Source: Amblyornis subalaris (lineage: Eukaryota; Chordata; Aves; Passeriformes; Ptilonorhynchidae). From it: 64,000 nucleotides of DNA. The notes below the pieces were generated by a model, which was not told the DNA's origin, searched no databases, and saw only the letters and a program-made list of their open reading frames with translations. Each line of letters starts with the position of its first letter. Within the stretch, counting starts at the first letter, position 1. Below are positions 11,201 to 23,200 of this stretch, piece after piece. The stretch spans positions 7,243,213 to 7,307,212 of the forward strand of contig JACAXG010000014.1 of assembly GCA_018881555.1 (NCBI GenBank). Direction: 5' to 3'. Position numbers and translations under genes: made by a program.

Positions 11201-14200
11201 GCTTCAGTTCTAGTTTTAAGAGATTATCTTCAACCATCATCTCCTAGTAAGTGCCAAATAGCATCAAAATAAGAAAGCATAATTTTAATGAAGATTATTT
11301 ATAATTTATTAAGTTAATATTTATTCATTATTTTACCTTTAATATATATACAACTGTAAGACTCATTTTGCTCTGCATTTAAAAATGTCATTTTCTCCTT
11401 TGCCAATAGTTTACATGGTGCGTGTGACAGGGGTAGATTGTTTCTTGAATGGTTTTATACAAATTCATCAGACTTTCTAATTCAGGCTGAGTTTTGGGTT
11501 ATTAGAATTTTCCACCTACAACTTTTTCAGTTTAGGTGGTTTCAAATAAAATAAGAGACCTTACAGGGANCTTTCTGAAGCAGTTAATATCTCACATGAA
11601 CCATTAAAACTGTCTTGGAGTATATTCTAGATTCTGTAGGCCTGCAAGTCACGTTGTTATATGAGCAGATTTTGTATATACCAAAGCTTATGAAAAGCAG
11701 CAAGTGGTGAACTTCATTAGCATGCAAATACTTTAAATTATTGTTTTAAAATCTCTTATGGATCTCAAACTCTGTATTCATTTTCATCTAAGTACTTTTA
11801 GTCATCAACTTCTTTCTTTTGTTCCTCTGAATTTCATCCCCAGAGAAAAGTTCCGTGTTTAGGGACAGAGTTTTCACTGAAGAGGAAGTGCACCAGTTAA
11901 GTCAAAGGCAAAACTCTTTCCCCTGCTACTTAAACCCTGTTTTTTTCTACTATGTTAGTGTTTCCTTTGGGAAGGATAAAGTTTACTGCAGGAAAAAAAA
12001 TTGTGCAATAATTAGAGCAGTGGGAACTGTATTTTTCTGCTTATCAAAATGTGGGGAAAAGGATTTACACTTTGTTTCTAATTCCTTAAATTGGAATATA
12101 AATTGATCCAAACCATCTATTAGAAAAAAATCCCTTGCAGGTTAATAACAAAACTGTGCTGAACTTATTAGTAGGCATCACAGATTGAGAGTAAAAACTC
12201 AGGTAAAGATATCCTTGAACAGTAAATACNTATTCTATTTTAGAGGTAATTGTTTCTCAGGGGGAAAAAAACCAACATTTACCGACCAGGTGGGTTTTGT
12301 GGTATAACTAATGTGGGATTAAATTGATACTCCATCAAACTTTATGCTGTATACAGGGGAGAAGCAACACTTTTCCCAGGAAGATAATAGTGATGAAACT
12401 GACTTCAAAGTTTGGGAAGGAAGCGTAAGTTAGAAAACTACAAAAAGAGTTCTTATGGATATAATGATGTAGCACTGTAGAAGGCAGATGACACCCCAAA
12501 CAACAAAAGTGTCCTGTATTAGTAAAGTTGCAAAATACTACTGTACCTGCTTAATGTGTTTTGCTTTTTTTAACTCCTGAAGTGATCTCTCATTGAAAAG
12601 ATTTAGTTCATCTATCTTCTCTATCAAACCACTTGTTTCTTCTCCTGTCTTATCAATTGTTCTCTTGATGAACTGGACATCATTCTGTGTCAAAATGAAT
12701 TATATTGAATTTATTTCAGTGAATGCAAATTGCAACAAAAGCTACCAGTTAATTTTAAATGAGATGTTTTCAAGTCCTGGAACCAGGACCCACCATCATC
12801 ATGGGTCCATATGCTTCTCTGCAAACTGCATGGCATGTCCTCATGCAGAATGCTGCCTGGGGACTTTAAATGCAACTGTACTTACGAATTTATGAAAAAT
12901 ATAAAAGTAATAGCTTCACAGAACAGCGTTCTCCTGTTTCTGCACGGTCCTAATGATAAACTCAGACATTTGTCTGAGCAGTTGGTCACCTCTTGATGGA
13001 AGCTCAGCTTGTCTTTCCAACATTCAATGCTTGTCTTAATGCTAAGGTGTCTCAGTTGGGGAGAAATAACCTATTTTTATGGAAGGTATAGGGAATATAT
13101 GAAGTTTTCCACATGGGTTACACAAAGTTCAGATACCTTTTCATCTAATACCAACTTCTTAATTACTAAGACCCAATCTACTTAATTTACTGAGGTTTCC
13201 AAATGCTACACAGTCAAAATTATGTTCTAAGGAAGTTACCTGAAGTTTCCTGTACTGTGCCTGTAAAACATCATATGCATTTCTCTTTTCTTCTAAGNTT
13301 TTCCTAAGTTCAGCAACTTTTGCTTCCAAAACTTGTTTTTCATCTGAATTAACCTCCCCTTCTAACCGTGACAGCCGTCTCTGTATTCGCTGAATATAAA
13401 AATCCTGTTAAAAGAAATTTTAAGAGAATTAATAGTCTGAGATAAGCAATAAACTTGGATCTAAATGCTGGCTTTAGGACAGTCACCCAATTAAGCTATT
13501 GTTTTTATAATAGTTTCTGGCTTATAGACCTCATTAGCAAAATATCTTAGATGACTGATGAGCAGTGATGGTTTGGGGTAATCTTCTAGAAGAGTAACAA
13601 AGCACACTCAGCACAGGCTGCTGTAGGGAGGCTTACAGTGGAGTTGCCATCTTGCTGCTACCAGTGGATGCTGATATAAAAGAGCAAATTTTCAAAGTGG
13701 TGCATAGGAAATATGCACATAATCCAATTAGTAAATAACAGGATTTTGGCATGTACCTCTTGTATTGCTTTAAAAATACACCCTGAGGTGTCTGTGGTTC
13801 AGAGGGATCAAAGTAAAGAAAGGAATTTAGAAATTAGTGGGAAAAGCAGCAGATCCAAAAAAATAATGAAATACACAAGTGCAAAATGTAGGTGATACTT
13901 TAGCAAGTTTCAGTAATTTCAATTTTATCTGTACATCTAGAGACAGAAATAAATGCAGACTTCAAATTATACTGCATAACATGTCCAAAATGGAAGGACG
14001 TTAAAGATTACAGAATTCAAGCAACTTGCTATCCAGTGGACTCCAGAAACAATTATAGTATGAAAATACATGAACATTTTACCTGGTCATATAGTAATTC
14101 TTGTTGTTTTAACAAATCTGTATCAAGTTTGCGCAGTCGGCTCTTGAGATTCCTAAGTGATTTTTGACCTCCCTCAATTTCTGCCAGAACAACCTTCTCC

Positions 14201-17200
14201 TTATCCTTCTGCACTTGTAACTCCTGAGTCTTCTTGAAAAGTAGGTCCTTTAACTGTCTCATTTCGTTTTCTTTTTCCTGGTGACAAATTGATCATTAAG
14301 TAGTAGAAAGAAGTAATTAATCACATCAGAAGTAATTTCTGAGGAATTATTTGCTTTTATTAATAATATATAGACAAAAATAAAAATTTTATTACTATAT
14401 GCATTAATATGAACATGGAATTTCATAAGGCTTCCAAATGGTTGGCAAAAAAAGTATTTGACTTAGAGAGAAAGTAACAATTTTTGTTATATTTTAAAAA
14501 TCTAATCCTACCCTACCATTACATGACTTTTACATTCCCAATTGTAGGAATGCTGCTTTTTTCAGTCTTTCAGAAAACTAAATTCCTCTCATGCTTTTAA
14601 AAAGAAAAACTTGTTAGTGCCTTCAACATATGTAAATACTTGGAGAAATATAATACAGAGATTTTCAATGGTTTTATTAAAACTTGTAACACTGTGTGTG
14701 CACATGTATGTACATGTGTGTTTATGTAAACTGGAATAATTCTGAAAAATTACACATTTTAAAATCACTTCCTATTTCTCAGAGGTAAGTTGCCATTAAC
14801 ACCTAAATCAGTACAGGAGATAAGGTTTTAGTAGGACAAAAGACAATGCTGAACATTTTAGGTAACCTGAAATGTACTGAAAACAATGACAATTGAGATT
14901 ATTTTCTTTTTATAACCCCAACAAGGAAAACAACTTTATTCTTTTCCTCCCTCCTTCCACCTCTCCCACTCAAGTAGCCAAAGACCTTCCAAAGCTCAGG
15001 CCATTCAGCATGCCAGCTTTGTGTGAGATACATCCTAAAACAAGTGATGTGACTTCCCATTCCTGTACCGAAGGACTCATTTACATTTAGCTCAAGTCTG
15101 GTATAGAATTTGAAGATGTTCATTTAAATTAACATGCAAAACACCTGAGAATTCACTTCTCTACATTGATGAACAATGCATTTATTCTTCATTTAATATG
15201 TATATAACCATCTTGCTGGATTAAATAATGGTGAAAGATAATTTAATGTCTTCATAATTATATTCCAAATTCTATCAAATAGAATTTTTTTGTAATTGAA
15301 CTTGCTGTAAGTGCATTTCTAAATTCAAAAGTCAGGATGTAAAAGGCAAGTGTAAGTTTAATATGAACTTGTTATTGACTGTAGCACATGTCAGTGGGTT
15401 TTGCATCATGCCTGAACAAAGGAACTTAATTTTGGAAGCAAACTGGTTTTTAAGCATGTGCCAAATGCTGGGCTGTATATCTGAAGTTAATGACAATGAT
15501 GAATTCATCCACTAACATTGGATCATGATCTGACCTTCACTTCATGGTCGTTTGTGCATATCTAAATTAATTTATTGAACAGAAATTGTTTCTCTCCCTT
15601 TAAGTGAGGTTGTTAGTAGAGATAAGATATTCAATAAGCTTCACTGTGCAACAGTGTTTTGCCACAAACTGAAGAGGGAGAAGTACCACAGAACTAGAGA
15701 GCAAAACAGGGACATTTCATCCACATTGTTCCTGTAAATATCTCTTCACAGTAAATTAACAGATGCAGCAAATAGCCATGTGTGTCTAATGGTGATGGAA
15801 GGGAGGCTTCTGACTAATACATTACAGACATTGTTCAAGAACAGTTCATCCTAGCTAAAGTATTCCCCCGGAGCTGTGGAGCTGCCAGGCTCAATGTCAT
15901 CTTAGGTTATCCGCCACAGACACAAGTAAAGAAACCCTGCTAAGGCTTTAGCCACCCTGCAAACACTCTTAAGGGGAAGAAAATAAGGTTTTCATTTTAA
16001 TGAAATGTTACACCATTACAACTTGTTTTCAAATTATCTGAAAAGCCAAAACAGTAAGGCCTGTAATTTAAGAAACTCTCTATAAAGGAAAGACATCCCA
16101 TCTCTAGTTTCTGAAAGTATATTTAAAATGTATGATTAATGCCTGTGGAGTTAAAAAGTTTGAAATATAACATTCAATCTACTGCACACATACATTCACA
16201 TACATGCTACAGGAAACACAAAACAGAGAGGAAAAAAAAGAGCATACAGTGGTATGCACAGATACAGCTTTGTTGTCACTTGTGTGGGACACCTGCTGTC
16301 ACATTAATTTAACCTGGTCATTCTAGAGCAATGAAAGCTTCAGCACATCCCACGCTAAATTGTCCAGAAAAATTAAAAAAAAAAATTTCTATCATGTTCA
16401 GTCAGAAGGTAAGTAGTGAAAATACTTTTAAGAGAATTAGTAGCAAAATGACAAAACAGTATAAGCATTTCCTGGAATGCAGGAAAGTTCGGAAGATTGC
16501 ATTACAATACTGCATTTATTCAAAAGCCCTTTACAGCTCATCAGATGATAATGAATTTTTATTCCTATACTTAATTTGAAATCTAAGAAGTGGGGTTTTA
16601 ATTTTGTAATAGTGCTATGTTAAAAAAATAGTTGCCTTATCATAACTTGTACATGCCACTTTCCAGATCAAAATTTTTATTGATGAAAATGAAATCTAAA
16701 GTGACCCAGTAATTATTTAATATTCCACAAGTTAGACAGGTCACAGTATCATGTAGTAGAATTAAAATAATGAAGAGCAGACTAGATCAGCCAAATATGA
16801 TTAAAAGATTTCTAAATATTTCTTAATCCATTTGCCAAAAATCACACCTCTTTGCAGGCTTATAAATTTTGGTGGTGTTTTACTGGAGCCAAGAACTTTT
16901 CAGGGGCAATATTATTTCGAAGTCTTCCTGACAAGATTCTCCCTTTTTAACAACCTTATTGATGGGTATCAGTATCCTATATTAATATAGTGTGAATTAC
17001 TAGGATCATTTATTTTCCTCCAGAGATTCCCCAGCACAGACATATCAACATGCACATTACTTCAGTGTTTGATGAAATAGCTACATGTCATATTAATATT
17101 TTAATTTCATTTTACTAGAAAATTTTAAAATTAAAGAGATGATTGGAGCTTGCAAATTCAAATGACTCCTCGTTTATAGAAACCATGAAAAACATTTTAC

Positions 17201-20200
17201 CTCGACACTTTTTTCTTCTTCTTTCAATATTTCTTCCAACCTCAAAGCTTTCTCTTCTGAACTGAGTGTCTCCTCAATCACAAGCTTCAGTTTATCAGAA
17301 AGACTTGCATTTTTTTCATTAAGAAGGTTTAATCTAAACAAAATGACATAACAAGTTAAATGTAGGTTGCCTAAATACAACACTGCCAAAAGCAAGCAGC
17401 TTTCCTGACTGAGTGGTTGCCTCAGTCTAAACTTCAATCTGTGATAAGGAAGGCCCTGATTTTCTTTTCACACCCTTAAAAACAAGGATTACCAGGAGTA
17501 TTTCCTAAATTACACAGTGCCAAAAACTGTGCAGGACATGAAGCGACCAGAAAGTTGGAGGTTTTAATCATCAACATTATTTAAGGGTCTTTGCTATCTC
17601 AAGGATTTGATTGTATGACTAATCCTTACAAATTACACTTTTAAAGGTCTGTTTCTTACCTGGCTTGTTTTGCCTGTATTTCCTTCTTCAGATTGGCTAC
17701 TTGTGTTCTCAAAGCCTCTAGATCAGAAGCAGTTCTGTTCACAATGGATTTCAAAGCCTGCAGCTAATAAATTACAAAATCGAGCAATTGACCTCTTATT
17801 TACCTTGGTACATGTTAGGGTATTTAAAATTGTATTTTCCTATTTATTGCAAAGTATTCCATTAGTTTTAAACACTGCTCTCCAAATGAGGAGTGCTGCA
17901 ACTTCTGTAAATTGGCCCAGCTAGTAAACTCAATGGACTAATTTACATGAGTACCAGGAGAAAATAATAATTAAGAATACAGAATGAATTATGAAGGTGC
18001 TGTGGGCTGCAATTCTTGTCCAACAGCATCTGTGTAAGTGGAACCATGGTTTTATAGTGTACAGCTGACTTTGCTGAGGTTCTTTGTGAACATGGATAAC
18101 CTTATATATCTAATAAACATTTCTGTGTAAAACTTTGTTGGGTACATACAATTATTTTGATTAAGAGATCACTGTGACAAAAATACAAAGATATTTAATT
18201 TGGTAAAAAATATATGACAAGATACACTCATTAAACAGGATAGCAATACTTTGCAATGAGCAGCTCATTCATCTTCACAGTATCACTTAACAGCATAAAG
18301 TGTAATTGTCTTCACTTTCACAGATGAAGAAACCTGATCAAGGGCATGTGTAGCAGGTTTCTTAGAGGTCACAAGTTGTTGGCTGAACTGTCTCCTCCTT
18401 TCCTTGTTTCTCACGTGCATGCCACAGATGTTTTAATAACGGGAGTCTGTTCTATTTATCCCATCATGGAGTACTAATTGTGAAAAACTTCAAGCAAGAA
18501 TCTCACAGCTTGAGGTGAAAACCTTCCAATTCTACAAACCCTCAAGCTTGCATGAATTATAGGGTAATCTAATAGCCTACACCTTCTTTGAGCTACCTAC
18601 AGTTTAATTAGGAGATCAGTCTATGAACCACCTGCTACAGAAAAGCTATCCAAAGTTAAGGCAACAGCAGATGCAGGGGTTTTTAAAATTCACCAAGCTT
18701 GCTGAGTAGCCCAGTGGTACCACTTTCTTGTTAAGACAAAACTTACTCGGGTAGTACAAGTGTATCCCTTCTCAGCAGAGCCATGAAACTTGAATTACCT
18801 CTTAGAAATACTTCTACAGGCATTTAAGTAATTAAGTAGCGGAGCTCATTCCCAGCTTGAAGTGCAGAGTAAGTATGGACAGCATCAAGCATGGCTTGTT
18901 CACAGGGCAGCCCTGTCCTACTGCCTCTTGATTAGAAGCCATGTGAAAACATTTGGTGTTTTCCCCAGGAATTGTAACCTGACAAGGCCCATCAACGTGC
19001 ACTTCTGAGAGCACAGGACAGGAATTGTCTGGAATCTGGAAGAGATTTCTCTCATCTTTATACAATACTGCAGTCTATGTATGCTAAATGCAAGAAGCCT
19101 CCTGAGCCACCTAATAGTGTTAGACCATTTAAGAGAAAATTCACCCATTTTGCACCAATACAACAGAGAATACATTCCAGTCTTTTCACCACTCTCAATG
19201 ACATGATTAAGTTGAGGGTTCAGATCCCAATAATCAAGAGTAGACTGAGAAAAGCAACATTTTGTTGAATTATAAAGAGTCTAATATAAAACCAGAGAAA
19301 AGGAAATGCTATTCCTGTATTTCCTCCATCTGGTCCTCAGTTATATTTTCAGTCTGTTTTCCTGAACTGTTTGGTCATCCTCACCTCATCCTGCAGTTGA
19401 GTCCTCTGGGCATCCTGAGCCTGATATTCCTTTCGGAGGCTGTTTGCTTCCCGTTCAGCAGAAGAGATTTTCCTTTCATATTCCATATTATTCACAGTTT
19501 CATTTACCAAAAAAGAAGTCTTCTCTCTCAGCACAATTTCTTTGTTTCTGATCTCCTGTTTTATCTCTGCAATTAGCTATCAGGATTAAAACATTTTAGA
19601 TTTGCTTGCCTCAGTTCAGATGTGTTAGATTAATAAAGGGTACAACCAGAAGAGCAATTCCTATTATGATTATTATTTGCCTGAGACAGCCCAGTTATCA
19701 TTCTTAAAATTATTTTATTCCACAGATACATCACACCAAACACTACAACTGTTTTGTACTGGAAACTTCTAAAATTTTCCAATAATTTCAAAAAAACATG
19801 ACACTATAAACTCTTCTGAAAATAAAATAATTTTTGATTAATTGGATAGGGGGGNAAAAAAGCTAAACAAAACTTCAGGTAGACTTGAAACAGACGAAAC
19901 ACAACAGGAAAATTACCAGCAGTAGTGATGCTTACTTTACCTGACAGATTTATAGCTATTCAGGGAAAATTGTGTATTTTGAAAGGTTAAGTAAAAGATT
20001 AGCTACTCAGAAAATTATACTGCATTTTTCATGTTGAAAAAAACCCCCACAACAACCAAAACCCAAAACCAGATACGGATCAGTTACAGCAGATTTACCA
20101 AAGCACAGTGATCAATCTCCTGATCTCTTTTTTGCATCTGTTGTATTGCATTCTCCCACTGCCTGATGACTTCTTGCCTGTCTTGATGAACTCTGCGAAA

Positions 20201-23200
20201 ATCTTCAGCTGCTCTGTCAAGCTCCATCTGTTTAAAAGAAAGCACGCCCGTGATTTCTGATGTTAGCAATGTCACACATAAACAAGGGATCTCCAAGGAC
20301 CTTAAGCACAAACCTGAGCTGTTATGGTTTCTGTAAGCTCATTATCCAGAGCTCTGCGCTTCTGACTTGCTTGCATGGTTAACTTTTCTATTTGAAGGGT
20401 TAATGCCTANAACGAAAGGATATGAAGATAATTGAAAATAAAGCACTTGAAAATAAATAGACCCCATCTTATAAATTCTTAAAGTCCTGCTACAATTAGG
20501 GGTTGAATTACTGAGGCACCAATTTTATTGTGTTTTAGAGAACAAAAAGTTGACAGTGTAGCCTTCCAAATCTTCAGTCATACAAGAAGCCATAAGGACC
20601 AGACTGCGGGAAGGCCAAAATAACCCTTCACTGTGTGTAAATGCATTTGTGGTGTCCTTGGCATAGAACAGTGAGGCTGATTGTGCAAACTAAAGTTTTT
20701 GGGTTACGTATTTCATGGGTAAAAATCAAATTTTTCCTCATTGTATTTAAAGGCTAAAAAGAATAATAACCAAGGTTACTTATCTCTATATGAATAATAT
20801 ACTTGAGAAGTAACCCTTGTGAAGTCTGACCTTGTGACTCTGTTTATGTACATGTTTACATCTTTCATTATTCCAGGAAGCTTTACTGAAGGAGCTGTAC
20901 TTTGTTCTCAGCAATATTAACAAATTCAGTTCTAAAGGGAAAATCTGCACTATTCATCCATACTGGGTATGCATTTTTGAACAAACTCCTCTCAATTCAG
21001 TGGCACTGTTTTCTAGACTTTATTATCTATTTGTGCGCCCTCTCAAAAAATTTGAATTTTACTCAGATGAACAAGCAAATTAATGTCTTCAATTACTGCT
21101 CTTCTTGCTGTAAAACCTGTTCTCTCTGAACTTGAAAATGAGCCTCATATGGGATTGCACTGTTGTGCTAAATGGAAACCAGTTTAAAAGCACTGTTGTA
21201 CAGTCCTGTCTTCATTTTATCTGACTGGATAACATAACAAGGTCTTCAAATGCTAAAATGCTTCTCCATTTGGTTTCTGAAAATTGCTGTCATTTCCACT
21301 TACTCCTAGTTTCCCTTCATCTTGCTGTGCATACTTCTGGATTGCAATAGCATCATTATCTGTACGATTTAATTCCTTCATCCAGCTCTCCAGAGCTTCC
21401 TCATCACAGTTCATCTGTTGCTTTAAGTTTTCCAGTTTCTTAGTGGTTTTATTTATAGTATTCTAATAAAATAAGAGAAAATTAAAGGTTCAATATCAAA
21501 TGTCTAATATTCATTAAATAGTAATTGAAGCAAACAGTTCAAGCTACTGTAACAAGTTTACGCACATCTTGTCCACAGAATTGCTAGGTTTTTATTAATT
21601 GTGTTATACTTAAGGAATGCTATTGGATGTCCTCGTCTTAAAGAAGAAACAAGTAAGTTGCCACAAATTTAAAATGCAAACAATTTTAACCAGAAAAGTC
21701 AACTTTGTGAAGATATATCCATATGCATTTATTTATTTATTTTTTCCACATGATAAACTGATGAGGCATCAAAAGGGAAAGTTTCTCCCTCCTACATTAA
21801 GGCCCAATTGTTAGACCCTTATCCTATATATCAATTTTCAAATGGTCCCATGTGACTGCAAAGAGACTTCTCAAGGAAAAGCCCACCCAGATCATCTACT
21901 ACAGTTTATAAGCTTTAATTATAATTAGCTGTTCTTGACTTATACTATTGTTTCTGTAAGTGCAAGTGAGGACAAGCCATAAAATTTTGCAATATAGGTG
22001 TTCTCTTCCAAAATTTCAAACCTTACTTCTTGAATGCTTTTCTTTTGTCTTAAGGAAGCAATCTCATCTTTCAGTCGTTTAATGTCGCTTTTGAGACGTC
22101 CACATTCTCTCTCAGCAAGGGCTTTGAAGTGATGTTCAGTTTCAATTTCATTCTCTTTGGCTTTGTAGAGAGACTGCAGAATAATAAACTTCAGCATTTT
22201 ACAATAAACAAAAGGCATATATCAACAAACAAACTTTTTTTTTTTACATACAATCAAATCCCAAGTCAGAGATGGTGTGGTTTCACCATGTAAATGCCGG
22301 AATTTTCAGAGAAAATTTACTGGTTTGATTTTAGTATGTCAAATACATATGTTCTTATATGTACATATATGCACATTGTATCAAGTATCCACAGATCAAC
22401 CTTTCGTAGCTCTGAAAACTCAGTTCAGAGATTTTTCACCCAAGATTCAGAGTCTTAACCTTTCGACATCAAAATCTTAGTCTCTTGATCACTAGTGACT
22501 ACATCAGATTCAGGAGGCACAGCAAAAGAAATATTTTACTGTTGTGTGCTGAGACAGACCTCCACTGCTGGCCTAGAGCAGTACGTATGTAGTCTAATCC
22601 TTCTTTCTTTCTTTTAATTCAAATTAAAACTTGAATCTGCCACAAAAAAAAACCCTAAAAAATTGTTCAGCTGCAGGAAGTTTCTTTAGACTTTTTCACC
22701 TAGGATATTTTCCCTGAAACNTGTAAAGCTTTGTCTCAAGACTCTTTAGAGGCCTTTTGGCCAGTTAATTCAGAGGTAAGTGAAGACTTAGAGCTTAACC
22801 ATCTTGCTTCATTTTTCATGTCTGTGAAGTAACTCTTCACCAGCATTTCACAACTAACTCTTGACCATTATAAACATTATACATTTATTTTTCTCTTCCA
22901 CTGGTGTTTTCCTTGACTGATTTTTTAATTACTATCTACAAAAGTCCCCATTAATGAAGAATTCTGAAATGCATCCTTCTTGGCTTTTTTCTAGGTACAG
23001 TCATCTGAATTTGGGTGGTCTTAATGACCATCAAATAATATCATTGAGGTACAAAGTTTAACTTTTGCTTCTTGTGGAAATCCTGGGATAAAGGCCTAAC
23101 AAATCTCTAACAAAGCTGGCAAAATAGATAGGGATACCAGCCACAGAGAGATAGGTTACAAACCTGTTTGATAAAACAGATCTGCTAGAGGTGGTGATTT